64,000 nucleotides of DNA from Grimontia celer (GCF_900055185.1 NZ_FIZX01000002.1:1554586-1618585); one strand, 5' to 3'; shown: positions 36,701 to 45,528, counted from the stretch's first letter. Notes: generated by a model not told the origin, from the letters alone. Translations and numbers: made by a program.

Positions 36701-37936
36701 ATGTGCATGGGGTTCCTTATGGGGTATGTCAAACCACCAAGACAAATCTGCCATATCGTCAGTTCGCTGAGCGATACCGCGCAGAATGATCTGGTTTTTG
36801 CCAACATTCGCCAGTTTCCTCAACCCCATTATGAGCACACACTTGTTGTACTGAAGAAATCCAAAGTACAACCCGTAAAGTTGCCAAGGCAGGTTAGCTG
36901 TTTGGAGCTTGCCCTAAAAGGGTCACTCATTCGCCGCCTTTGTGAATGCAACAAAGCCCTTTCAGCACTGAAGCCGGATGTTTGCCAAACATATGGCGAT
37001 ACCACTTTCCCGATCCAGTGGCTGGCGCACCGCCTTGATATCCCGGTGAAGCTTCATATTCATGCAGACAGTGTTAATCGCCCCAACGGACTTAGTCGCA
37101 TTTTACGACAATGGAAATACCGTGTGCTTTCCCACTCCACTGACTTTGTTGTTACTTCTGAAGATGAAGGTTTGGTTTGGCTGGAAAAAAAAGTTGGGCT
37201 GGAGCCCGGCAAGGCACACCTTATCCGCACAGGTATCGACAACCGTCATCACTGTCCACCGCTTCGTGAAGTCGACCCAAACATCACGAACCATTTTATC
37301 GGCACGGTGCCAATCCCTACACAACGGTTCGTAGTGGGTGTTCCGGTCTCTGGATTCAGCAAATCGACTGTATTGTCTTTTCTGGATGAATACATGGCGG
37401 CGAGAAAGCAGTCACCAGCATTCGCCCGCGAGTGCTTACTCCTGCTACTGGGCAACAGCCCCCACCTTCGTGCTTACCGAAATGTTCTGGACAGTTTCAG
37501 TATCACGGAAGAAAGTGTGCGGTTTTATAGTCACCTTTCCGATAACGACCGTTTTTACAGCCACATAGATGTGGTTGTAAGCCTCAACGATGAAAAGCAA
37601 ACACCGGTCGGTTTACTGCAAGCAATGTCGATGGGGTTGCCCGTTATTACCAACCGTTCAGAATCAGGTGAAAGTGAAGGTGACCATCCCCTGCGGTGGC
37701 AAGTGGCCAAGAATGATCCCCTCATGCAGTATCAGCTTCTGACACTGTTTTCAGACAGCCGCTTACGTCTGAAACTCGGTCAAGCCTCCCGCAGCTACGT
37801 CATGCAGAAGCACAACCACCATGAACACCGCATTCGTTACCGTGCATTGTACGAACTCGCAAAGCGAAATCGGCCTTTGCTGCACGAAGAAGAAGCGCCA
37901 ACCCCACGAATTACACCGTCTCAGTTAAATCGCTGA
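36701..37936 (+). CDS. GT4-type glycosyltransferase
   Basis: A 411-residue GT-B fold glycosyltransferase. The N-terminal half includes RQICHIVSSLSDTAQ and KPDVCQTYGDTTFPI, and the C-terminal half has the family block TPVGLLQAMSMGLPVITN with the donor-binding glutamine in place of the usual glutamate. Met-1, Met-3 and Met-7 are all possible starts. It probably builds a surface polysaccharide, but no other glycan genes adjoin. The receiver gene follows 106 bp downstream. Confidence 0.8.
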   Translation: MCMGFLMGYVKPPRQICHIVSSLSDTAQNDLVFANIRQFPQPHYEHTLVVLKKSKVQPVKLPRQVSCLELALKGSLIRRLCECNKALSALKPDVCQTYGDTTFPIQWLAHRLDIPVKLHIHADSVNRPNGLSRILRQWKYRVLSHSTDFVVTSEDEGLVWLEKKVGLEPGKAHLIRTGIDNRHHCPPLREVDPNITNHFIGTVPIPTQRFVVGVPVSGFSKSTVLSFLDEYMAARKQSPAFARECLLLLLGNSPHLRAYRNVLDSFSITEESVRFYSHLSDNDRFYSHIDVVVSLNDEKQTPVGLLQAMSMGLPVITNRSESGESEGDHPLRWQVAKNDPLMQYQLLTLFSDSRLRLKLGQASRSYVMQKHNHHEHRIRYRALYELAKRNRPLLHEEEAPTPRITPSQLNR

Positions 37937-38042
37937 GAGAATCATTTCAATGTAATTTTTTCCGACACAATCATTGTCGCAAAATCAAGAATGTGTGAAC
38001 TACTATTTAGTCAGGCACTGTGAATAAAGGCAGCGACTGACG

Positions 38043-38459
38043 ATGAAAATTTTGGTTGTCGATGACATGACTTCCATGCGACACGTGATGTTAAATCTGC
38101 TTCGAAGCATTGGTTATCTCGATTTGGAAGAAGCTACCAATGGCTGGCAGGCATTTCAGATGATGCAGAAAACAACCTACGATCTGCTGATCACCGATCT
38201 AAACATGCCGAAAATGGACGGTCGTGAACTGCTGCAAGAAGTTCGCGGCAACGAGAAATTGTCCCGCACCCCCGTGCTGATTGTGTCCTGCGAACAAGAC
38301 AAGGACAAAGTGAAAGAGCTGCTCCAGCATGGTGTGAATGGTTTTGTTGTTAAACCCTTTAACGGTGTCACCCTGCAAAAACAGCTTAATCGCATTGAAC
38401 GCCAGCAGGCGATGGAAAAAGAGAGAGCGGAAAAGAAAGGCTGGTTTAGCGGAGGTTAA
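38043..38459 (+). CDS. single-domain CheY-like response regulator
   Basis: A 138-residue receiver with all key residues: acidic pair in VVDDM, phospho-Asp in LITDLNMPKMDG and Lys in VVKPF. After the fold it ends in a short charged tail (MEKERAEKKGWFSGG). There is no output domain and no kinase nearby, so it probably works through protein contact. Its last 14 bases overlap the convergent GntR gene. Confidence 0.88.
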   Translation: MKILVVDDMTSMRHVMLNLLRSIGYLDLEEATNGWQAFQMMQKTTYDLLITDLNMPKMDGRELLQEVRGNEKLSRTPVLIVSCEQDKDKVKELLQHGVNGFVVKPFNGVTLQKQLNRIERQQAMEKERAEKKGWFSGG

Positions 38460-39177
38460 ACGCCGCTTCCATCTCAAGTTCTATCGCACTGCAGCGCCAA
38501 TATTCAAACACCACTTCCTGAGCAACTCCTGACTCATCGAAATTCACTTTCGTTATCTTCATGGCCGGTGATCCCGATGTTGAACGAGTCGCCAGCGCCA
38601 CATCCTTGTCGAACGTCGTCGACACTAATCGATAGCATGACTTTGTGAAACGGAGCTGCCACTGAGAATGGTAAAGCTCCGAGAGATCACCTTCCAATCC
38701 ATGTTGCAATAGGTTTGGAACGCGCTCTGCACGGAGATAATGTTCGGCATACATGACTGGGCGCCCGTCGACACCGTGAACCCTTTCAAAGCGGAACACA
38801 TCAGAGAAAGGTGGGAGTGACAATGCTTCACTGCTTTCTTTGTTTGCCATCATGCTGTCGCTGGAAAGAACTTCTGTCGACGGTTTTCTCCCTTGGGAAA
38901 CGGCGACATCGTTAAAGTCATAGGGTTTAGAAAGACTCACGATCAGTGGGCGTTGGGAAATAAACCAACCTCGACGATCCTCACGAAAAATCAGTCCATC
39001 TGCTTCTAGCAGGGACAAGGCTTCCCGCAGTGTTACGCGTGTGGTTTTGAATGCTTCAGCGAGTTTTCTTTCGGATGGGAGTTTGGTGCCAGCAGCTAAC
39101 TGACCACTTTGAATTTGTTCGCGGATGGCATCTGTGATTTTAATGTATTGCAAGGGTGGCCATTTGAAAGCAGTCAA
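38446..39177 (-). CDS. GntR family regulator with UTRA domain
   Basis: A 243-residue HutC-type regulator: winged helix (about 10-75; GTKLPSERKLAEAFKTTRVT) and a UTRA ligand-binding domain (about 90-240). The start is TTG with no strong ribosome-binding site. The ligand cannot be deduced; sugar phosphates, histidine pathway compounds and aminoethylphosphonate are known for relatives. A 266-bp repeat element ends 48 bp upstream, so its promoter is inside or next to that element. Confidence 0.85.
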   Translation of the reverse strand: MTAFKWPPLQYIKITDAIREQIQSGQLAAGTKLPSERKLAEAFKTTRVTLREALSLLEADGLIFREDRRGWFISQRPLIVSLSKPYDFNDVAVSQGRKPSTEVLSSDSMMANKESSEALSLPPFSDVFRFERVHGVDGRPVMYAEHYLRAERVPNLLQHGLEGDLSELYHSQWQLRFTKSCYRLVSTTFDKDVALATRSTSGSPAMKITKVNFDESGVAQEVVFEYWRCSAIELEMEAAFNLR

Positions 39178-39224
39178 TGATTGTATTCAGCATACCTCAC
39201 TAACCATGGGAATACAGCCAGTTA

Positions 39225-39490
39225 TATACCCAAACAACCTGAAGATGCTCGCATTCAGAGGTCATCAATACGTTCAATTCGAGGCAAATTTCGCGAGGAA
39301 TAGTCGTTCTATTTCCGTGGAATTTAACGAAGAAGTGGGCGCATTGAGGGCCTCCCTTCGGGCGAGTTGACTGACGCCGTGCTCGTTGTTGTTCCTTTTT
39401 GATGGAGATGACTACACCCACAAAGGAACGCCGCGATCACAACGCCAGTCAATCTCGCTGAATCATGCATCTTCAGGTTGTTTGGGTATA
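39225..39490. mobile_element. 266-bp MITE-like element, copy 1
   Basis: The ends TATACCCAAACAACCTGAAG and its exact inverted complement bound 266 bp of non-coding sequence with TA at each border. A second 266-bp copy lies at 46417-46682 with roughly nine in ten bases the same. It is too short to code for a transposase. This fits a miniature inverted-repeat transposable element mobilised in trans. Confidence 0.85.
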
Positions 39491-39501
39491 TCAACCTATG
39501 A

Positions 39502-39816
39502 CTAACTCCAGCGCACTCCCGCCAAGGAAATGATTTCCATGCGCTCGAGTTCACGCAGCAAGTTTCGGGCATACTCGGGCTCACAGACAGACAGTGCTGA
39601 TAGTGCCGCACCCAAAGGAAGGTTTTTTTCAAGCAACGAGAGGAAGACGCTGGTTGCGCTATCACACACCATCACATCACCATTCGCAGGGCTAAACAGC
39701 ACCATTTGATCACCAGACTCGTAGCTACAAATATCCAACGAGAACCCGTCTGCAAGGCAGACTTCGACATCTGCTTTCAGCACCAGATTATTATCTATTA
39801 GCTCGGTCATTCTCAT
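39502..39816 (-). CDS. PqqD-like protein, possibly of the HPr-rel-A type
   Basis: A 104-residue protein with a PqqD-like small winged fold: MVLFSPANGDVMVCDSA near residue 40 and the helical FLSLLEKNLPLGAALSAL match the PqqD-related family that accompanies HPr-kinase-related systems in exosortase or exopolysaccharide loci. Such proteins usually bind a peptide and deliver it to a partner enzyme. No precursor peptide, radical SAM or HPr-kinase-related gene is adjacent. The ATG has GGAG 8 bases ahead. The stop lies 12 bp from the MITE. The subfamily call is from memory. Confidence 0.6.
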   Translation of the reverse strand: MRMTELIDNNLVLKADVEVCLADGFSLDICSYESGDQMVLFSPANGDVMVCDSATSVFLSLLEKNLPLGAALSALSVCEPEYARNLLRELERMEIISLAGVRWS

Positions 39817-39834
39817 CGTTACTACTCCACTACG

Positions 39835-39879
39835 TATACCTAAACCATCTAAATTCAGTATTCAAATAGCTTGGGTATA
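39835..39879. repeat. 45-bp degenerate relative of the MITE ends
   Basis: The segment begins TATACCTAAACC and ends GCTTGGGTATA, imperfect inverted repeats resembling the tips of the 266-bp element with the interior missing. It lies 19 bp upstream of the PqqD-like start, in its probable promoter. Confidence 0.6.
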
Positions 39880-40001
39880 GTCACTTTGCGCCATCGAACC
39901 CGACAGATAACAGCAGCGACAATTTAACTGTATATGCTGATTCTTGTTTCCCACACGGTAATCGTGGGTAATTATCAAAAGGTCGCAACATTGAGACAAA
40001 A

Positions 40002-40035
40002 CAATGTCCCTGTGCACGTCGGTACAGGGGCATTG
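40002..40035 (-). terminator. hairpin after the PrsR-like gene
   Basis: Twelve-base arms CAATGTCCCTGT / ACAGGGGCATTG with one mismatch and a ten-base loop, 20 bases beyond the regulator stop. No T tract follows, so termination is only probable. Confidence 0.5.
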
Positions 40036-40054
40036 TATTCGCCTCAATCCCGCA

Positions 40055-41404
40055 TTAACGCTGGAGTGAGTACTTTTCGATGAGGGTATAGAGCGTAGGG
40101 CGCGAAACACCAAGAAGATTAGCCGTTTGAGACATATTGCCTTCGGCTCGGGCAAGGGCCCGGGTAACGGCATGACGTTCTGCTTCTTCACGAACCTGAC
40201 GTAAATTCAATGGTAATCCACTGTCTTTACGATGCTCTTTGGTAAGTGCTAAATCCACCGCAGTAATTTGTGTGCCGTCAGCCATGATCACCGCTGACTG
40301 CACTTTATTCTGAAGCTCACGCACATTGCCTGGCCAGGAATAAGACATCAACGCTTCTACCGCATCTTCGGTGTAACCCACCAGCTTGCGGTTCATGCTG
40401 TGGTTGAACTGCAACAGGAAGGTTTTTGCCAGCAATAAGGTGTCATCTTCACGTTCGCGAAGCGGTGGGATCGTAATGGTCACTTCGCCTAACTGGTGGA
40501 TCAGGTCTTCACGGAATTTGCGATCGCCAGATCGGTGATTCAGATCCTGATGTGTCGCTGCCACCACTTTCACGTCAACAGCAATCGAGCGCTGACCCGC
40601 GATACGATCAACCATTCTTTCCTGCAAAAAGCGCAAGATTTTTGCCTGGATCGAAGGTGGCATATCGCCGATTTCATCAAGAAATAGGGTGCCGCCATGA
40701 GCCGCTTCGATTTTGCCAATCTTCACCTGACGGGAATCGAAGTTGCCTTTCTCAACACCAAATAGTTCGCTGTCGAGCAGGTCTTCAGGGATGGACGCAC
40801 AGTTAACAGTAATAAAAGGGCGATCACTGCGCGGACTACGATCATGAATGGCACGGGCAAGCAGCGCTTTACCTGTACCACTTTCACCGTAAATAAGAGT
40901 ATTCACTTCGGTGTTGGCAACACGATCTACCATACGCAAGGTTTGCACCATTGGCGGGCTGCCACCAAGAATAGATTGTTGTTGACGCTCAAACGCTTTT
41001 AGCCGCTCCACTTCATGCTCAAGCTTGGCTGTATGCCTTGCCCGCTTCACCATCATGCGGAGAAGTTCATCACTGAAAGGACGTTCTATCACATCGGTTG
41101 CACCAGCTTTCAGCGCCAGCACTGCATCTTTTTCACTGTTCACTACCACCAGTATTTTGGTCCGGGGAGCAAATGAATGGATGTCTTTGATGAGATTAAT
41201 CGCGATAGCGTCGCTACTGCCCATCACAACCACTGATGTGAGCATTTGGTTTAGCGCTGTTGCCACGCTTTGCGTAGGAGCAGAAACGACGGAGGTAATA
41301 TCCTCCAGAATTTGGCTAAGTTGCCGTTGAGACGCAGGATCGTCATCAATTATTAGCAGTGCGTCCTGACGTCTTGTGGTCAGGCTTGGCTCGGTATCAA
41401 CCAT
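40055..41404 (-). CDS. PrsR/VpsR-like enhancer-binding-type regulator with degenerate REC and GAFTGA
   Basis: A 449-residue REC-AAA+-Fis protein. The receiver (about 14-125) keeps the acidic cluster IDDDP but has MG at the phospho-Asp position (61-62) and Arg108 for the conserved Lys. The AAA+ domain (about 145-370) keeps Walker A GESGTGK and DEIGD, but the sigma-54 contact loop GAFTGA reads GNFDSR (220-225). The Fis-type helix-turn-helix ends in MSQTANLLGVSRPTLYTLIE. The overall sequence is nearest PrsR of exosortase loci; the loss pattern recalls V. cholerae VpsR, which binds c-di-GMP and works with sigma-70. The ATG has AAGGGGAG ahead. Confidence 0.85.
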   Translation of the reverse strand: MVDTEPSLTTRRQDALLIIDDDPASQRQLSQILEDITSVVSAPTQSVATALNQMLTSVVVMGSSDAIAINLIKDIHSFAPRTKILVVVNSEKDAVLALKAGATDVIERPFSDELLRMMVKRARHTAKLEHEVERLKAFERQQQSILGGSPPMVQTLRMVDRVANTEVNTLIYGESGTGKALLARAIHDRSPRSDRPFITVNCASIPEDLLDSELFGVEKGNFDSRQVKIGKIEAAHGGTLFLDEIGDMPPSIQAKILRFLQERMVDRIAGQRSIAVDVKVVAATHQDLNHRSGDRKFREDLIHQLGEVTITIPPLREREDDTLLLAKTFLLQFNHSMNRKLVGYTEDAVEALMSYSWPGNVRELQNKVQSAVIMADGTQITAVDLALTKEHRKDSGLPLNLRQVREEAERHAVTRALARAEGNMSQTANLLGVSRPTLYTLIEKYSLQR

Positions 41405-41978
41405 GAATCTCCCCTTTGGGTATTAACACCGTGTATTAGATTTGCCTCAGGCCACTAACGAGCAGTTTCCCACACGTTCCGGAAGCAACACGGACGTCCG
41501 TGTTTTTGCCTTTTTGGCGTTACAGATCCAACGGGTACCAGTAAAAATGCTGTCAGTTTGGGCACAGAGTTACTCCACCAACAACAGTCCTTTACCAACC
41601 GGAATCTTTAAAAGTCACGGTGCTTTCTAACGTTCTTACGCAGCATTCACTAACCCAAAGGCGCGAGGCCCTAACTCGCTATCAATTCGCTGCGTGTCTG
41701 TAAAACACGGGAATTCTGGAAAACACGCGGTGACGACACGTTTTGAGGAAATGAGGCAGGTCGGTACGGTCAAGCTTTTCTTTGTTGTTATTGACTTGTC
41801 GGTCTGTCAGTGTCGATACAACTTTCACACTGAACGCCGCAAAGCTTCTCCGAGCTGATTCTTTCGCTCGAGAAATACTCTAGCAGCGTAGTTTGGAAAC
41901 GTTTCCGATAATGGTAGGAATTGCGCTTAATTCTTATTTTGTAGGCACATTCTCTGAATTTAAAAGGATAAATTCCGC
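41405..41978. other. gene-free stretch
   Basis: This 574-base region between two minus-strand genes has no convincing gene. Short open frames at 41442-41630 and near 41615 have neither ribosome-binding sites nor recognisable products. I see no sigma-54 promoter of the TGGCAC-N5-TTGC type. Confidence 0.4.
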
Positions 41979-42437
41979 CTAAACGTGCCGAGTTCTAACC
42001 GAAAACTGCGCTCGTACTGACATAAGTATGAGTCCCAGTTTGTTTTCGCCGTCGTCCTTTCCTCCACATCCCCAATAGCTGTCGCATGGCGAGTTTTCAA
42101 TCAGAGTGGCAGGCGCAGTCTCAAGTAACAGCTGGCACAAATCATGGTTTTGAATGAACTTTTCCATCACTGCAAAGTGCATAATGTCGTATCTCACATC
42201 TATCCAATCTCCACGCACAAAGTGTGCCAATTCGCGACTGAGCTTAAACGCTTCACAAGGCGTGCTCGCTATTTGCATTCGGCGCTGCAATTCAGGGTCC
42301 GTGAATTTCTGGGCGTGATAGAAGTGTTCTGTGGTCGCCCAGCTCTCACCATCTACTTCTATCGGTGCTGGGTAAAAGTTAGACAAGAAACCATAAGGCT
42401 CGTCAGGTTCATAAAAGCGAATTTCATTGACTGACAT
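41979..42437 (-). CDS. NADAR family N-glycosidase (YbiA-like)
   Basis: A 152-residue protein of the NADAR (DUF1768) family, with the typical FLSNFYPAP, WATTEHFYHAQKF and YWGCGGKDDGENKLG blocks. YbiA-type members cleave the N-glycosidic bond of reactive riboflavin intermediates; other NADAR proteins act on ADP-ribosylated nucleic acid. The start MSVNEIRFYEP is preferred to a longer frame from 42563. It stands alone. Confidence 0.9.
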   Translation of the reverse strand: MSVNEIRFYEPDEPYGFLSNFYPAPIEVDGESWATTEHFYHAQKFTDPELQRRMQIASTPCEAFKLSRELAHFVRGDWIDVRYDIMHFAVMEKFIQNHDLCQLLLETAPATLIENSPCDSYWGCGGKDDGENKLGLILMSVRAQFSVRTRHV

Positions 42438-42646
42438 GGTATTCGTTCCGCGTTGACATCTTATTGTTAGCTTAGTCAACAGCCTGATTTTCCGTCCAAA
42501 ATGTCTAAGAAATGTGAGCAGAATTAAATCTATTGATAGGCACTCAGTTTCCTCACAGTGCAAATCCTTTCAAAGCGCTGACACTGCCCTATCATGGTTT
42601 TGTTTCAGTGGATTGAAGGATTACCCCGTTCAAATGGAGTGAAAAT

Positions 42647-43162
42647 ATGAAACTGGCTGCGTTGGTTATCTTAGCCATGGTTTGTGCGGTGTTATTTGTT
42701 CCTGTTCACGCTGTTATTCCTGTCAAAGGCGCGGACTGCAATGACTGGAATGCGAAGACTTTTTGGTTCGAACCTTGGGGAAGCTCAGGGGTACATAAAG
42801 GCATAGACGTTTTTGCCCCATCAGGGACACCGGTAATGTCAGCCGCAGGCGGGCTAGTGCTGTACACCGGAGAGATAGCCAAAGGTGGTAAAGTCGTTGC
42901 CATTCTTGGGCCAAAATGGCGTTTACACTATTATGCCCACTTGGATGAAATCGCTCCGGACACCTCAGGGTGGCTTACACAAGGTGAATCGATCGGCACG
43001 GTAGGCAGCACAGGTAACGCCATTAACAAACCTGCTCACCTGCACTATTCCGTGATGTCACTGATCCCTTATCCTTGGCTGTTCAGCACAGAAACCCAAG
43101 GTTGGAAGAAGATGTTTTATCTCGACCCAGCTGCCCAGTTCGCCCAATGTGCTAACCGTTAA
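42647..43162 (+). CDS. secreted M23 family metallopeptidase
   Basis: A 171-residue protein with an N-terminal signal peptide (LAALVILAMVCAVLF, probable cleavage after VHA) and a LytM/M23 domain. Zinc ligands are visible: HKGID (first His and Asp) and HLHYSV (last His). The enzyme likely cuts peptidoglycan cross-bridges in the periplasm or outside. It has no LysM or coiled-coil module. Its last 11 bases overlap the convergent MocR gene. Confidence 0.87.
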   Translation: MKLAALVILAMVCAVLFVPVHAVIPVKGADCNDWNAKTFWFEPWGSSGVHKGIDVFAPSGTPVMSAAGGLVLYTGEIAKGGKVVAILGPKWRLHYYAHLDEIAPDTSGWLTQGESIGTVGSTGNAINKPAHLHYSVMSLIPYPWLFSTETQGWKKMFYLDPAAQFAQCANR

Positions 43163-44621
43163 TCAGCGCGGCAAGCAGTGCGACGCCTTCTCGGATATCG
43201 CTTAAGGAACTGTTTCCAAATCCGGCCACCATAGCGCGCTCTGTTTCTACAGGACATACGCTGTCTTGATGGCTGTCGCAGTAGTAGTCCAGCGTTCTTA
43301 TGGTATATCCCAGCGCATCAAACCGCCTCTTCACCTCTGTCGCAGTCGGTCCTTCTTTCCAACGAAAAGTGACATGTAACCCCGCAGCCTGACTCAGTAT
43401 CTCTACTTGCTCACCACAAGCTTTGGTTAGCAATTCAACAAACAGCCGCTGTTTTTCCTGATATAGGCTGCGCATTTTTCTGATATGTCTGAGGTAATCG
43501 CCTTCGGAGATAAAAGTCGCCAACGCTTCTTCTATATGGATCGGGGTATCGCCACCGATTGCATCCTTAATTTGTAAGCATGGTTCCACCAAGGCTTCCG
43601 GCACGACAAGGTAACCAACACGCACAGAGGGCAAAAATGCCTTACTGAAGGTGCCAATGTATATCACCCGCGCATCATCGCCATGTAATTGCGTCGCGAG
43701 TCCCTGAAGCGAAGGATAAGGGCGGTTAGCGAACTGAAATTCACTGTCGTAATCATCTTCGATGATCCAACGGGCTTTCTGACTTGCCCACTCAATACAG
43801 CGCATTCTCTGCGTGGTGTTGAGACTAGTGCCCATGGGGTATTGGTTACTTGGTGTCAGGTAAACGGCTTGACCTTCGAATTGCTCAATCTTGTCAACAT
43901 CTGCGCCGGTTTTTGGCATTACTGGTAGCTCTTCGATCTTCATGCCACTTCGCTTTAGTACCTTGCGCATTTGCACATAGCCAGGATTTTCCATCATCAC
44001 GCTATCACCTGTCTTCAAAATGGCATTCGACGCGATATATAGCGCTTGCTGCGCACCAGAAGTGACAATAATCCGATGCGCGGGCGCGGAAACAGATCGG
44101 CTGACAGATAAGTATTCGCTCAGTGCTTTTCTGAAAGTCAGGCTTCCCTGAATGTCATTTTGCCCAGCGATGAAACTTCGCTGAAACTGCAGCTGCATCG
44201 CTCTCGCCCATTTCTTGTAGGGGAAATGGACAAGGTCAGGCACACCCGGCGCGAAGGCACGGTTTCTTTTTTGGGTATCAAAAGCTTCTGGTGCTGCTGC
44301 GGTCTCATCAGAGTGCGATAGCGTAACTGACGATTGGCCGTTTTCTGCCTGAAGAAATTGCTCAGGAGTCGACACATTCACGAAGTAGCCCGCGCCGCGG
44401 CGGCTTTCCAAATACCCTTCTGCTTTCAACTGCTCGTAAACCGCTGTCACTGTATTTCGGCTCAACCCCAATTCCTGCGCCATAAAACGGGTAGCGGGAA
44501 GCCTGCCATGATGAGGCCAACGCTGGTTCAGAATCTTCTCCTGAATCGCGGCATAGAGTGCGCTTTGTTTTGAGCTTTTTTCACTGGCGAGTTGCAAATC
44601 ACCAATGTCGATCGGCTGCAT
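43152..44621 (-). CDS. MocR/PdxR-type regulator, GntR helix-turn-helix fused to aminotransferase fold
   Basis: A 489-residue protein with a GntR winged helix (about 10-75; LPATRFMAQELGLSRNTVTAVY split at the recognition helix) and a class I aminotransferase-like domain (about 110-485) that keeps the PLP lysine in GTFSKAFLPSVRVGY. MocR proteins sense PLP or its adducts. A frame extends five codons to a GTG. It is divergent from a PNPOx-fold gene, the classic partner arrangement for PdxR-like regulation of vitamin B6 genes. Confidence 0.88.
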   Translation of the reverse strand: MQPIDIGDLQLASEKSSKQSALYAAIQEKILNQRWPHHGRLPATRFMAQELGLSRNTVTAVYEQLKAEGYLESRRGAGYFVNVSTPEQFLQAENGQSSVTLSHSDETAAAPEAFDTQKRNRAFAPGVPDLVHFPYKKWARAMQLQFQRSFIAGQNDIQGSLTFRKALSEYLSVSRSVSAPAHRIIVTSGAQQALYIASNAILKTGDSVMMENPGYVQMRKVLKRSGMKIEELPVMPKTGADVDKIEQFEGQAVYLTPSNQYPMGTSLNTTQRMRCIEWASQKARWIIEDDYDSEFQFANRPYPSLQGLATQLHGDDARVIYIGTFSKAFLPSVRVGYLVVPEALVEPCLQIKDAIGGDTPIHIEEALATFISEGDYLRHIRKMRSLYQEKQRLFVELLTKACGEQVEILSQAAGLHVTFRWKEGPTATEVKRRFDALGYTIRTLDYYCDSHQDSVCPVETERAMVAGFGNSSLSDIREGVALLAALING

Positions 44622-44646
44622 ATTGGATCCATCCACTTATCTAAAC

Positions 44647-44666
44647 TGGCTCTATTTATGGAGCCA
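44647..44666. promoter_or_regulatory. inverted repeat between mocR-type and PNPOx-like genes
   Basis: TGGCTC and GAGCCA form a perfect inverted repeat around an eight-base spacer in the 106-bp divergent intergenic region. It is a candidate operator for the MocR-type regulator. Confidence 0.45.
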
Positions 44667-44727
44667 TTTTTCACTACACTACAGGAATGAGCGACGAAGA
44701 AGCAATGAACAAACAAGGAAGACGTTT

Positions 44728-45384
44728 ATGACGCTAGGCAACACACAACGCACAACAGTAAAAAAAGCTGCTCACAAAGCGGTTAAAGACAAAGAAGCGC
44801 TTTACAGCATTATTGATGAATCCAAACTCGCGCACGTTGCTTTTAGCGATGAGAGAGGCCCAACAGTGATCCCTATGCTGGCATGGCGTGAAGGTGACAA
44901 CATTTACATTCACGGCGCCAGAAACAGCAAGATGCTCAAACACCTGAAAAACGGCGCGGATTGTTGTGTGACCTTTACTATTCTGGATGCTTGGGTGTTA
45001 GCGCGTTCCGCTTTTCACCACAGTGCACATTACCGTTGTGCAATGGCATTTGGACGTTTTGAGGTGGTTGAAGACAACACAAAAAAAGCCGCTGCTTTTG
45101 ATGAGTTCCTGGAGCAAATCGCTCCAGGAAGAAGCAAAGAAGCTCGCCCCGGTAATGAAAAGGAACTGACAGCAACAGAGCTTTTGGTGATGCCACTCGC
45201 TGAAGCTTCAGTCAAGATTGGCCGTCATGGCGTAAATGATGATTTGGCCGATATGGATTTACCCGTTTGGGCGGGAATCCTTCCTTTCCGTACAGTAGCA
45301 GGGCCTTTAGAACCAACCGCTGATAACAGTGTCGACGAAACACCGGACTATTCGGCCGCATACTCTGGTCGTTGGTGCGTATAA
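44728..45384 (+). CDS. pyridoxamine 5'-phosphate oxidase-fold protein
   Basis: A 218-residue flavin-binding split-barrel protein with IPMLAWREGDNIYIHGARNSKML (broken over residues 50-73) typical of the PNPOx-like family used for flavin or heme binding. Such proteins are often annotated as oxidases without proof. The start MTLGNTQRTT follows the sequence GGAAGACGTTT. The divergent MocR gene points to a role tied to vitamin B6 or amino-acid metabolism. Confidence 0.82.
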   Translation: MTLGNTQRTTVKKAAHKAVKDKEALYSIIDESKLAHVAFSDERGPTVIPMLAWREGDNIYIHGARNSKMLKHLKNGADCCVTFTILDAWVLARSAFHHSAHYRCAMAFGRFEVVEDNTKKAAAFDEFLEQIAPGRSKEARPGNEKELTATELLVMPLAEASVKIGRHGVNDDLADMDLPVWAGILPFRTVAGPLEPTADNSVDETPDYSAAYSGRWCV

Positions 45385-45422
45385 AAATTCACTCTCTAAG
45401 AGCTCTTGCCTCCTAGAGAGTG

Positions 45423-45482
45423 AATAACCAAACAATCTGAAGAAGCTCGCTGAATCAGGCATCTTCAGGTTGTTTGGGTATA
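45423..45482. repeat. 60-bp deletion derivative of the MITE
   Basis: The left end resembles ACCAAACAATCTGAAGA and the right 40 bases match the right end of the 266-bp element, including GCATCTTCAGGTTGTTTGGG. The interior is missing. It lies between the PNPOx-like and aspartoacylase genes. Confidence 0.75.
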
Positions 45483-45528
45483 TAGCTCCCTGATATATTG
45501 AGCTTTCGTCTATCAGGAGAGGACAAGG

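Noticed and set aside
41442-41630. 62-codon plus-strand frame in the gap upstream of the PrsR-like gene
   Set aside because: No ribosome-binding site and no resemblance to a protein; composition fits non-coding DNA.
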